Assembly: GCA_016206515.1 (NCBI GenBank)
Contig: JACQRN010000288.1
Location: 1 to 25,667 of the forward strand
DNA: 25,667 bases
Direction of reading: 5' to 3'
From: Planctomycetota bacterium
Lineage (GTDB): Bacteria > Planctomycetota > SBBH01 > JACQRN01
Shown here: in pieces, positions 1 through 7,865 of the stretch
How the letters are laid out: every line of letters starts with the position of its first letter
Position numbering within the stretch: the stretch's first letter is position 1
The notes under the pieces: model-generated
The model's input: the letters and a program-made list of their open reading frames with translations, nothing else
What the model was told of the DNA's origin: nothing
The model's database searches: none
Translations under genes and position numbers: made by a program

Positions 1-1
1 G

Positions 2-373
2 CTCGCCGACCGCGTCGAGGTCGGCTTAGAGCCGTCCAGGCCCCTGCGCGGGGGGCCGGACGCCGAGGCGGTCGGGACGGCGCTCGTCCCGATGCGCCTG
101 CCGGGGATGGCGGTGCGGGAGGCGGACCGCAACGTCGTGGTGAGGTGGGAGGCGCCGTTCGCGCACCCGGCGCGGCTGTTCGCGGATCTTGTCGAAATCG
201 CCCTGGCCGCGGCCCCCCGCGCCGCCGGCGCCGACGAGATCGTCCTGGCCCCTGTGGCGGGGGGGAGGCAGGCGGCGGTCCTCCGGGTGCGCGTGCGCGA
301 TGCGGAGTCGTTCCTGGCCGGGACCCTCCCGGCCGCTGCGTTCTACGACCGCCTCGGGTTCAACCTCTACTGA
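2..373 (+). CDS. C-terminal part of an unrecognised protein, cut by the window edge
   Basis: An open frame runs from base 2 to a TGA ending at 373, giving about 123 residues; the start lies outside the window. The C-terminus ends FYDRLGFNLY. The visible part is rich in Ala, Val and Arg with alternating hydrophobic stretches (for example EIVLAPV and AAVLRVRVRD), which suggests beta strands, but I recognise no domain. The stop codon overlaps the ribosome-binding sequence of the next gene, 10 nt downstream, so it is probably the upstream member of the same transcription unit as the exported proteins that follow. Confidence that it is coding rests on the open frame, the plausible composition and the tight spacing; the function is unknown. 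Confidence 0.6.
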   Translation, partial: LADRVEVGLEPSRPLRGGPDAEAVGTALVPMRLPGMAVREADRNVVVRWEAPFAHPARLFADLVEIALAAAPRAAGADEIVLAPVAGGRQAAVLRVRVRDAESFLAGTLPAAAFYDRLGFNLY

Positions 374-380
374 GGTGGCA

Positions 381-408
381 GGAATGCGGAATGGGGAATG
401 CGGAATGA
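381..408. repeat. Tandem heptamer array, four GGAATGN units
   Basis: Four contiguous 7-mers run GGAATGC, GGAATGG, GGAATGC, GGAATGA. The array lies at the very start of the TPR-like gene and would be translated as part of its N-terminus if the first ATG (384) is used. A second array of the same unit lies at 6434-6461, also at the start of a TPR gene. Heptamer arrays between genes are known as STRR sequences in cyanobacteria; that this is the same phenomenon is inference. Confidence 0.85.
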
Positions 409-1364
409 GAAGAAGGATGGGTGCCTGGCGGGTTGCGCTGGCGTGCTTTGGCCTCTTCTTCCAGGTGGCTTGGTGCGAGGATCCGCCACCGGTCGGGACT
501 CCGGTCCCCGCGTCCCCCACGCCCCAGCAGCAGGTCGATTCGCTGTTCGACCGCGCGCGCGCACTGCCGGACGCCCAGAGGGTTCCTCTCTATGAACAGG
601 CGGTCCGGCTCGCCCCGGACCGCGCGGAGGCGTGGTGCAACCTCGCCGCCGCGCGGATCCGCTCGGGGTCCGCGCGCCGCGCGCGAGAGGCGGCGGCCAA
701 GGCGCTCGCGCTCGCCCCGTCCCTCTACGAGGCGCGCCTGAACGCCTCCGCGCTCGCGTGCATCGAGGCGTCCTCCGATGGCGCCGTCGGGAACAAATCG
801 CTCCCGAAACTGGATCCGGTCGCGCGGGATCTCGCGTCGCTGCGGAGTTCCTTCCCGGACCGGCCCGGCGCCGCCCGGACGCTCCTGTGGATCGCGTTCC
901 AGCGCGGCGACCGGGACGGGATGATCGCGGCGGCGTCCCTTGTGGAGGGGGAGGCGGCGCGATGGGCCGCGCTGGCGGAGGCGGTCGATCGAGCCCTCGT
1001 CGACCTGACGCCCGTCCTCGCACAGCCGCCGGGGAGCCACGTCGACGAGGATGCGGCCGGCGGGGACCTCCGCGCGTTCCTCGCCGCCTCCTGGCCGGAG
1101 GACCCTGGCTTGATGGAGAGGGCGCTCGCCCCGCAAGTCGGCGGTCGGGGTGGCGGCGAGGTCGCGCCGGCGGGACTCGCGCTCCTGCGTCTGGCGGTTC
1201 TCCACCGGCGCTCCGCCTCCCCCACGCTCGTGTACGAGAGGGGGCAGCGCGATGCGCTCGCCGGGATCCTGCCGGACCTGCGCGAGAAGGCGGTCCTGGA
1301 GGCGGCGCTTCGCGCGACGCTTCGTCCCGTCGCGGCGTATGTGGGGGAGGTGGAGGCGCCATGA
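384..1364 (+). CDS. Exported TPR-like protein of unknown function
   Basis: About 326 residues. The ATG at 384 is preceded by GAGGTGG at good spacing. ATGs at 405 and 417 are also in frame and would remove residues encoded by the heptamer array. All three starts lead into a hydrophobic segment (VALACFGLFFQVAWC) that looks like a signal peptide, so the mature protein should be periplasmic or surface-located. Residues near 60-110 (LYEQAVRLAPDRAEAWCNLA, then REAAAKALALAPSLYEARLN) have the spacing and small/large hydrophobic pattern of TPR helices, here about two repeats. The C-terminal two thirds is Ala/Arg/Leu-rich and probably helical, with no domain I can name. The last bases form an ATGA overlap with the next gene, which indicates translational coupling. 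Confidence 0.75.
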   Translation: MRNGECGMRRRMGAWRVALACFGLFFQVAWCEDPPPVGTPVPASPTPQQQVDSLFDRARALPDAQRVPLYEQAVRLAPDRAEAWCNLAAARIRSGSARRAREAAAKALALAPSLYEARLNASALACIEASSDGAVGNKSLPKLDPVARDLASLRSSFPDRPGAARTLLWIAFQRGDRDGMIAAASLVEGEAARWAALAEAVDRALVDLTPVLAQPPGSHVDEDAAGGDLRAFLAASWPEDPGLMERALAPQVGGRGGGEVAPAGLALLRLAVLHRRSASPTLVYERGQRDALAGILPDLREKAVLEAALRATLRPVAAYVGEVEAP

Positions 1365-3196
1365 ACCGACGCTCACCCTGGATCGTCCTGGTGGCGGCCC
1401 TGGGGTTCGCCCTGCCAGCGTGGGCCGACCTGTCGTCCGACCTCGCGGCATTCGACCGCGACCTCGCCGCGGGGACCCTGTCGCCGGACGCGGTCCGGTC
1501 CCGCTCGAACGAGTTCCTGCGGCAGTGGGGCGAGATCGAGGCGCTCGAACGGCGCGAGGCGGTCCCGGAGGGCGCCGCGCGGCAGATCTACGACCATCGC
1601 GAGGCGGTCGTCGCGCAATGCAAGACGCTCGCGGCGCGGTTCGTTCTGCGCAACGGCTCGTCGCGCAACGGCGGACGCCCCTGGACCTCCGAGCAGGTGT
1701 ACGGGATCCTCAACACCGGCTCCTGGGTCCGCGACAAGTCCCCCTCGTTCCGCAAGGACGTCGACTTCACCCTCGGGACCGCGCCGGGCGCCGAGCAGTC
1801 GTATTACGACTTCAAGGAGTCGTTCGAGCGCTACTTCCAGAGGATGACCGGCGCCGACGCGGAGGGGGCGAAGGTCGGGGTGCTCCCGAAGGACTCCATC
1901 CCCGTGCCGGGCGCGGCGGGAGGCGGCACGAACCAGTACCGCGGGGGGGCACGCCGGTTCGTCGACATCTACAGCGTCGGGTACGGCTCGGCCGAGAGGA
2001 TCCTCCCCGACGGGGGGATCCGGGCGGGGTACCGCGCCGACGATTTCTTCCTGTGGGCCAACGAGTCGATGCCACGCATGGACGACGCCGACGGCCCGGG
2101 GCTCGCTGGCACCATGTGGGAGAAGTACCAGAAGCTCGAACACGAGTTCGCCGGCGAGGCGCGCGCGCGGGAGGTCGCCAAGGTGATCTCCCGCAGCCAC
2201 TACGCCAAGCGCGTGGTGCTGCACGAGCGCGCCGGGAGCCCGATGGGGGTCGCCGAGTGCGCGCAGATCGAGCGTGGCGCGAACCTGCGGCAGGCGCTCT
2301 CCAAGCGGATGCGCTGGTACCGCCTCTCGTTCCAGCAGGCGCTCGAGCAGCATCTGGCGGAGGGGCGGGAACTGGTGCGGCAGAATGCCGAGAACCTCTC
2401 CGCCCCGTACACGTTCCCCGATCGAGGGTCGCGCCCCTCGATCGGGGGTGCCGACCCCTCCGCGCGGCGGCGCTCCCGCTACGAGGACGAGCCCTCCCTC
2501 CGGTTCGACCGCGAGAAGTTCATCGAGAAGCTGCGCGACTTCGTGAAACAGAAACTGAAGGAGGCGATCGAGCGGCGCCTGCGGGAGATCCAGGACGCGG
2601 TCGTCGACGAGGTGCACCGGCAGGTGGACGGGATCTACCGGCAGATCCTCGACTCGACCGACATCGACGAGGCGGTCCGCGAGTTCGGCGGGGACGTCGA
2701 GCGCGCGATCGACGACTTCCTCGACAACCACGAGACCGTGCGCCTGCTCTACCAGGCGTACACCGACCAGCGCTCGTGGGAGATCATGGAGGGGCTGGGG
2801 AGCCGCTGGGAGCGCGCCAAGGGGGAGCTGGAGAAGATCCTCGGCGCCAAGCGGGAGATCGACGCCGCGCCTCCGGACGCCGATACCGCCAAGATCCTGC
2901 GTGATTGGGGTGTCTCCGGAGCGATGCTCGACCGCTTCGAGCGGTACGAGACGCAGATCCGCGGGGCGATCGCCGACCATGCCGATCACCTCTCCGCCTT
3001 CAAGATCCTCTACAACGGCTTCGAGGGGACCGAGCCGGGCGGCCCGATCCTGGCCCTGTTCACGATCATGGAGAACTACGGCTCGCGCGTTCCCGTGCTG
3101 GGGGCGTTTATCGAGGCGTACGGCACGATCGGGAAGGGGGTCCTCGAAGCCGCGCTGGCGCTGGGCCGCAGGATCCGCGAACGCGCCGGCGGGTGA
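1361..3196 (+). CDS. Exported protein with a nucleotidyltransferase-like motif, unknown function
   Basis: 611 residues beginning at the ATG of an ATGA overlap with the upstream gene. Residues 1-22 form a clear signal peptide (hydrophobic VLVAALGFALPAWA, cleavage after AWA). Residues 120-135 read GS, eleven residues, then DVD, followed by a further acidic strand RRFVDIYSV with D202. This matches the minimal pol-beta/nucleotidyltransferase signature (G-S...D-x-D plus a third carboxylate). I see the motif; the fold assignment is inference, and an exported NTase would be unusual. From about residue 370 the protein is charged and helical (coiled-coil-like segments around EKFIEKLRDFVKQKLKEAI). The stop TGA is followed immediately, in the same frame, by another very long ORF, so this may be the N-terminal half of a larger protein. 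A palindromic insertion-like element lies within the gene at 2416-2447. Confidence 0.75.
   Translation: MNRRSPWIVLVAALGFALPAWADLSSDLAAFDRDLAAGTLSPDAVRSRSNEFLRQWGEIEALERREAVPEGAARQIYDHREAVVAQCKTLAARFVLRNGSSRNGGRPWTSEQVYGILNTGSWVRDKSPSFRKDVDFTLGTAPGAEQSYYDFKESFERYFQRMTGADAEGAKVGVLPKDSIPVPGAAGGGTNQYRGGARRFVDIYSVGYGSAERILPDGGIRAGYRADDFFLWANESMPRMDDADGPGLAGTMWEKYQKLEHEFAGEARAREVAKVISRSHYAKRVVLHERAGSPMGVAECAQIERGANLRQALSKRMRWYRLSFQQALEQHLAEGRELVRQNAENLSAPYTFPDRGSRPSIGGADPSARRRSRYEDEPSLRFDREKFIEKLRDFVKQKLKEAIERRLREIQDAVVDEVHRQVDGIYRQILDSTDIDEAVREFGGDVERAIDDFLDNHETVRLLYQAYTDQRSWEIMEGLGSRWERAKGELEKILGAKREIDAAPPDADTAKILRDWGVSGAMLDRFERYETQIRGAIADHADHLSAFKILYNGFEGTEPGGPILALFTIMENYGSRVPVLGAFIEAYGTIGKGVLEAALALGRRIRERAGG
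2416..2447. repeat. Perfect 13-bp inverted repeat inside a coding region
   Basis: Arm 2416-2428 (CCCCGATCGAGGG) is the exact reverse complement of 2435-2447, with a 6-nt loop. It encodes a Pro/Arg/Gly/Ser-rich stretch (PDRGSRPSIGG) that falls in a low-complexity linker between the NTase-like and helical parts of the protein. It resembles a REP-like palindrome inserted in frame into a tolerant linker, but only one copy is visible here. Confidence 0.7.
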
Positions 3197-3226
3197 GTGG
3201 GCGTCGGGGCGACCCAGGCGGGTCGC
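3194..3226 (+). other. In-frame TGA followed by a perfect stem-loop
   Basis: The TGA at 3194-3196 separates two long ORFs in the same frame (3197 minus 1361 is a multiple of 3). Twelve bases later, 3209-3215 (GCGACCC) pairs perfectly with 3220-3226 (GGGTCGC) around the tetraloop AGGC. No Shine-Dalgarno lies before the GTG that directly follows the TGA. The arrangement fits readthrough or recoding (a bacterial SECIS hairpin sits at a comparable distance), a recent nonsense mutation, a sequencing error, or simply two abutting genes. Short hairpins are common by chance in GC-rich DNA, so the structure alone proves nothing. Confidence 0.45.
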
Positions 3227-6200
3227 GACTTCTATCGCACGTGGGAAGAGCAGGGGGCGAGGTTCGTCGAGCAGTTCCCGGGGCTGACCGCGTGCCCTTC
3301 CTCGATTCCGAACGTCTTCCAGGAGGTGAACAGCTCGCAGGTGTTCTTCTGGTGCGGGGCGAACTGGAAGGAGGGGCGTACGGACGGCGGCGGGCTCGGC
3401 GTCGTCCAGGAGATCCTCGACTTCCTCGCCGCAGCACGGTCACCGGAGCTGGCGGGCCGCACCCGCGACGCCTCCCTGATCGCGGATCTCTATAACCTCG
3501 AGGGGGGGTTCCGCGCGGCGTATGACGGGACGATCGAGAAACTCCGCGAGATCGTCCGGAAGATCCGCTCGCTGGAGGAGAGGTTCTCGCGCAGCACCTA
3601 TCCGGTCGACCTTCTGTTCGAGCACCTGGAGGGGACAACGCACTATCGCCGTCGGATCGCCGTCGGGCCTAGCGGCCTGCCGTTCGAGGAGGCGATCCCT
3701 CTCCTGGCCGAACGGTACGTCTACCACCTCGCCCTGCACCGCGCGCAGGAGAGGATGCAATGGATCGAGGAACTTCCCGAGCAGATCGACCGGATCCGGC
3801 TCTATGTCGTCGAGGCGGTGGTCGTGCAGGTTGCTCTGGGGGAGGGGCAGGCCCCGTCTCCGGCGGTCGGCGCCACCGTCCGCGCGACGTTCACCGGGGC
3901 AACCCGCTTCCCCGGATGCGACGACCGGCCCGCCGACGCGGAAGGGCGCGCCTCGGCCGTGGCTCTCCTGGCGGAGTCCGGGAACGAGATATCCCTGGAG
4001 GCGGAGAAGGACGGCCTGCGGAGCGCCTCGGAGAGGATCGACGACCGCGTGATGGCCGCGAGCGCGGAAGGGCTTGCCGTGACGCTGCGCCTCGTCGCGC
4101 CTCCGGCAACACTCTCCGTGTCGGTCGACCTCGATCCCCCCCCCTCCGCGGATCCCGCCGGCACTCCTACTGCGCCGCCGGCCCCGGCCTCGCCGATCCC
4201 TGCGGTCACCCTCCTGCAGCAGGGTCGCATCGCCGGCTCCCAGTCGGGCACGGAGGTCGTCTTCGGGAATCTTCCCGCCGGGGAGGTCGAGGCGCGCGTC
4301 GCCGCGGACGGGTACATCGGCGAGGCGCAGGGGGCGACGCTGAAGGCGGGCGAGAGGACGGAACTCCGCTTTTCCCTGCGCCGGCGCGACGCGCTTTCGG
4401 GAACCTGGACGATCACGGGAACGTGCGTGGACCCGGCGGGGGAGCCGGTCGCGGACGCGCAGGTCGCGGCGGGGGCGCACCCGGTTGCGCTCGACGGCCG
4501 CGGCGGCTTCACGGTCGGCCCGATCGAGAACCCCGTTTCGTCGCTGACCGTGGAGATCGCGGCCTCGAAGGGGGCCGTCACCGGCTCGGTCACGGTCGGG
4601 TACGCCGCCGAGGCGGCCACCACCGTGCGGATCGTCCTCGTTGGGGACGTCGAGATCACGATCTTGGGGAGGGTCGTCGATGCCGACGGCGCGCCCCTGC
4701 CGGGGGCGGTGATCCAGATCGGCGACCGGCAGGTCGGCGCGCTTTCGGACGGCGCCTTCTCGGTGACGGTCGTCGTGCACGACGGACAGGGGACGTTCGA
4801 GGTGATCCCGAGCATCGCGGTCTCCGGGGGCGGCTCGGTCGCGGGCGCACCGGCGTCGGTCGTGTTCCGCTCGGGAGCGGTCGCCTACGACGTCGGGACG
4901 TTGTCCCTGCCCGTGCGCCAGCCGTTCGAGGCGATCCTTTCCGGCCGCGTCGTCGACTCCCGCGGGGAGGGGATCGCCGGAGCCGCAGTCCTGTTCCGGG
5001 GCCAGTCGGTCTCCAGCGGTGCGGGGGGCGGCTTCTCGGTCGGGCCGGTCTGGGTCACACGGGACGAGACGGTGTCGCTCCAGGCGACGATCGCGCTGGC
5101 CGACGGGACGACGGTCGCCAGCGAGACCGCGACCGCCCCCGTGACCGGTCCCGTGCTTGCCATCTTCACGCTTCGCCTCGATGTCGAACAGCGCCAGCAG
5201 ATCACGATCCGCGGCCGCGTGGTCAGCCAGGACGGGCTGGGCGTGCCGAACGCATCGGTCACCGGCCCTGGGACAGGCCCCGTGACGACCGACGGGAACG
5301 GCGCCTTCGCGCTTCCTCCCTATGAGGGGACCCTGGGCGAGGGGGTCGACGTCTCTGCCTCCTACGCGTTCCCGGACGGGCAGACCGCGACGGGGAGCGC
5401 CCGCGCGGTGCCGTCCTCCCACGAGGCGGACGTGTCGATCGCCCTCCCGGTCGTCTTCCAGAGCGCCCAGGCCGATCCGGCCCCGGACGATCCGCCGGTG
5501 ACCGGGGAACCGGAGGGGCTCCCGGATTTCCTGCGGGACCTGATGAACGATGCCCTCGACGGCGGCGCGACGCCCCCGCCTCCCGGCATCGATATCCCGT
5601 TCGGTCGCGACGGCCTGACCCCCGTCTCCGATCCGGACGACGCGGGTTCTCCGGCGGACGATCCGGATCGCGTCGGGCGTGCCTCCTCGGACGCAGCGTC
5701 GGGCCACAACCCGGCGGACATCCTCCTCGACGCCGCACTCGCCGCCGCGCTGGGGGATCCGGATGCCATCCGGCGCGCCATCGACGCCCTTCGCGCCCTG
5801 CCGGTCTCCCCCGCGGACGCCGCCGGATGGGCCGACCTCCTGGAGAGCTTCGGGGCGCCGGAGGGCGATGTCTCGACGATCCGCTCCGGGGTGCGCGCCG
5901 GTCTGGACGCCGGGGCGCAGTCGGTGGATGCCGACCTGAATGCGTTCTGGGAGTGGTGGAACGGGGAGATGGACGCGCGCGCGGCCGCCGAGGCCGCCGC
6001 CGAGGCGAACCGCCAGGCGTGGGAGGCGTTCGCGCAGGGGTTCAACCAGGGGCTCGCGAACGCCGGGCAGGGGGCGGGTGGGACGATCGATCCGAACAGC
6101 GGCCTGACCGACGTGACGGTCGACGCGAGCACCGTCACGATCGAGGTCTGGGACCACGAGGCGGAGGACGGGGACATCATCAATATCCTGCTGAACGGCA

Positions 6201-6424
6201 GCCCGGTCGTGTCGAACCTGACGATCTCGCATGCCCACCAGACCTTCCAGCTCAACCTATTCGGCGGGCGGAACACGATCGAGATCCAGGCGGTCAACGC
6301 CGGGACGAGCCCGCCGAACACCGCGAGCGTCGCGATCTCGAACGTGACGCGGGGCGAGGCAACGCAGGTCTACCAGCTGGATCAGGACAAGGCCGGGGCG
6401 TTCAACATCCATCTGCAATGGTGA
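3197..6424 (+). CDS. Large multidomain surface-type protein with carboxypeptidase-regulatory-like repeats
   Basis: 1075 residues if read from the GTG directly after the upstream TGA. There is no signal peptide and no ribosome-binding site, yet the domains are typical of secreted proteins. Residues 1 to about 210 are mostly helical, with Cys in ACPSS and WCGAN. A PEGA-like beta segment lies near 300-395. Four carboxypeptidase-regulatory/Ig-like repeats begin near residues 408, 491, 582 and 671 with the recurring core GRVVDxxGxxxxGA. An acidic Pro/Asp linker follows around 755-850, then an Ala-rich helical region. From about 971 to the end there is another beta-sandwich (TVTIEVWDHEAEDGD, then NLFGGRNTIEIQAVNAG). 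The most economical reading is that this is the C-terminal part of one exported polypeptide with the preceding 611-residue ORF. A role in surface binding or scaffolding is inference from the repeat types. Confidence 0.7.
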   Translation: MGVGATQAGRDFYRTWEEQGARFVEQFPGLTACPSSIPNVFQEVNSSQVFFWCGANWKEGRTDGGGLGVVQEILDFLAAARSPELAGRTRDASLIADLYNLEGGFRAAYDGTIEKLREIVRKIRSLEERFSRSTYPVDLLFEHLEGTTHYRRRIAVGPSGLPFEEAIPLLAERYVYHLALHRAQERMQWIEELPEQIDRIRLYVVEAVVVQVALGEGQAPSPAVGATVRATFTGATRFPGCDDRPADAEGRASAVALLAESGNEISLEAEKDGLRSASERIDDRVMAASAEGLAVTLRLVAPPATLSVSVDLDPPPSADPAGTPTAPPAPASPIPAVTLLQQGRIAGSQSGTEVVFGNLPAGEVEARVAADGYIGEAQGATLKAGERTELRFSLRRRDALSGTWTITGTCVDPAGEPVADAQVAAGAHPVALDGRGGFTVGPIENPVSSLTVEIAASKGAVTGSVTVGYAAEAATTVRIVLVGDVEITILGRVVDADGAPLPGAVIQIGDRQVGALSDGAFSVTVVVHDGQGTFEVIPSIAVSGGGSVAGAPASVVFRSGAVAYDVGTLSLPVRQPFEAILSGRVVDSRGEGIAGAAVLFRGQSVSSGAGGGFSVGPVWVTRDETVSLQATIALADGTTVASETATAPVTGPVLAIFTLRLDVEQRQQITIRGRVVSQDGLGVPNASVTGPGTGPVTTDGNGAFALPPYEGTLGEGVDVSASYAFPDGQTATGSARAVPSSHEADVSIALPVVFQSAQADPAPDDPPVTGEPEGLPDFLRDLMNDALDGGATPPPPGIDIPFGRDGLTPVSDPDDAGSPADDPDRVGRASSDAASGHNPADILLDAALAAALGDPDAIRRAIDALRALPVSPADAAGWADLLESFGAPEGDVSTIRSGVRAGLDAGAQSVDADLNAFWEWWNGEMDARAAAEAAAEANRQAWEAFAQGFNQGLANAGQGAGGTIDPNSGLTDVTVDASTVTIEVWDHEAEDGDIINILLNGSPVVSNLTISHAHQTFQLNLFGGRNTIEIQAVNAGTSPPNTASVAISNVTRGEATQVYQLDQDKAGAFNIHLQW

Positions 6425-6433
6425 GGAAAATAC

Positions 6434-6461
6434 GGAATGAGGAAAGAGGAATGAGGAATGA
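6434..6461. repeat. Tandem heptamer array, four GGAATGA-type units
   Basis: Four contiguous 7-mers: GGAATGA, GGAAAGA, GGAATGA, GGAATGA. It fills most of the 47-nt space between the large surface protein and the TPR protein and could contribute to the latter's ribosome-binding region. It uses the same core as the array at 381-408. Confidence 0.85.
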
Positions 6462-6471
6462 GAGGCGTGTC

Positions 6472-7722
6472 ATGCGTGCGTGGAGCGCTGTCGCGCTCCT
6501 GTTGTCGCTCCTGCCGGGGATCGCGCGGGCGGGCGGAGCGTTCGCGGACGAGTCGTACCTGCGCGGGCTCGAGGCGCTGGAGGAGGGGAACCTGCGCAGG
6601 GCCCAGTCCTGCTTCGAGGCGTGCGCGCGCGCACCGGTGGCGGAACCGGCGACGGGCTCCCCCGCGGGGCTCGATGCGCGCGCGAACGTCACGCAGCGGC
6701 TCGCCCAGGAGGCCCGCAACGGCGAGGACCCGTCGTTCCGGACCGGGAAGTACGCCGCCGCGCTCCGGGCCCGTGCGCGAAACCGCCTCGGTGACATCGC
6801 GCGCGCCCAGGGACGCCTCGACGAGGCGCGCGCCCTGTACGAGGAGGCGGTCGGTCTCGACGGGGAATACCCGATGGTCCACGCGAACCTCGGCCGGCTC
6901 CTGGCCGCCGCGGGGGAGCATGAGCGCGCCATGGCGCTGCTGGAGCGGGCCTATCGCATGGCGCCGACATGGGATCTGTTTCGGGAGATGTGCGCCGACA
7001 CGATCGCCCGCTCGGCCAGCGCCCGCGCGCGCGCCGGCGAGATCGGCGCGGAGGATGCCGAGGCGCAGTACCTGCGGGCGATCTCCCTCGACGCCTACAA
7101 CGAGGTCGCGCAGATCCTCCTCGGACGGTCGTTCTACCGGCGCGGCGACCGGGAGAAGGGGTTGTTCGTTCTGTCCCGCGCCGCCGAACAACAGAGGGGT
7201 GGCAATCGACGGGCGTGCATCGTGTACTCGGAGATCCTTCTCGAGGACGGGCAGGACGACCGTGCGCTCGAGTATGCGCAGCGCGCCTGCGCGACGCCCG
7301 ATGCGCCCGGGACGGCCCATCGGGCGTTCGGCGCGGCGCTGGCCCAGGCCGGCCGCGGGGAGGAGGCACTCTCGGAGCTCTACCAGGCCGCCGCGTCGAT
7401 GCCGCGCGACGCGGCGACCGCCCTTCATCTCGGGAAGGCGTACCAGAGGCTCGGCTGGACCGACCACGCCCGCCGCGCCTTCCAGACCGCCCGCGGCCTC
7501 GCCGCTCGCGGCCTCGACCCGGACGGCTCCAACGGCGCCGGCCTCGAGGCGACCTACCGCCTCGGGTACGTGCACTTCGAGCGCGGGGACCTCGCGCTCG
7601 CCGCCACGCTCCTGGGCGAGGCCGCAGACGCCGCACCCGCGCTCACCCGCTGGCTCGACCACGCCCGCGAATGCCGGCGGAAGGCGGAGGAGGTTATCGT
7701 CTCCCTGCCGGCGGCGCAGTAA
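6472..7722 (+). CDS. Exported tetratricopeptide-repeat protein
   Basis: 416 residues from the ATG at 6472, chosen because GAGAGG lies 6 nt upstream and the product begins with a standard signal peptide (SAVALLLSLLPGIARA). An in-frame ATG at 6451 lies inside the heptamer array and is less likely. TPR units are visible near residues 100-165 (RLGDIARAQGRLDEARALYE and VHANLGRLLAAAGEHERAMA), again near 320-355 (ALHLGKAYQRLGWTDHARRA) and near the C-terminus (YRLGYVHFERGDLALAATLL). TPR arrays act as protein-protein interaction scaffolds; here the likely location is the periplasm. It ends the plus-strand run. The partner is plausibly one of the exported proteins encoded just upstream, which is inference from position only. 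Confidence 0.88.
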   Translation: MRAWSAVALLLSLLPGIARAGGAFADESYLRGLEALEEGNLRRAQSCFEACARAPVAEPATGSPAGLDARANVTQRLAQEARNGEDPSFRTGKYAAALRARARNRLGDIARAQGRLDEARALYEEAVGLDGEYPMVHANLGRLLAAAGEHERAMALLERAYRMAPTWDLFREMCADTIARSASARARAGEIGAEDAEAQYLRAISLDAYNEVAQILLGRSFYRRGDREKGLFVLSRAAEQQRGGNRRACIVYSEILLEDGQDDRALEYAQRACATPDAPGTAHRAFGAALAQAGRGEEALSELYQAAASMPRDAATALHLGKAYQRLGWTDHARRAFQTARGLAARGLDPDGSNGAGLEATYRLGYVHFERGDLALAATLLGEAADAAPALTRWLDHARECRRKAEEVIVSLPAAQ

Positions 7723-7724
7723 GA

Positions 7725-7837
7725 GTCGTCCCGAGGAGCCATCGATATGCGTTCATGCGACGAGGAACCTATGTTCATCGCAGGGCGATCGACACAGGTC
7801 CCTCGGTCCGCGGAAACATTGCGGCCCTCGGGACGAC
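7725..7837. repeat. Perfect 12-bp inverted repeat bounding the intergenic region
   Basis: GTCGTCCCGAGG at 7725-7736 is the exact reverse complement of 7826-7837, enclosing 89 nt that I cannot assign. The element begins 2 nt after the TPR stop codon and fills most of the 143-nt gap between two convergent genes. It could be a long-range terminator structure, a small structured RNA, or a MITE-like element. I see no target-site duplication and no T-run, so the type is undecided. Confidence 0.6.
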
Positions 7838-7865
7838 ACAACTGATTCGGGACCGGCTCCAAGGG

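Noticed and set aside
632..1360. Upstream extension of the 611-residue protein to give an 854-residue ORF
   Set aside because: The extension is Arg/Gly/Pro-rich, overlaps the TPR-like gene in another frame and lacks a start signal; the ATG at 1361 has a signal peptide and an ATGA overlap.
1361..6424. A non-standard genetic code with TGA as sense
   Set aside because: TGA ends several other genes here (for example at 373, 1364, 16664 and 24261), so a global reassignment is not supported; only local recoding remains possible.
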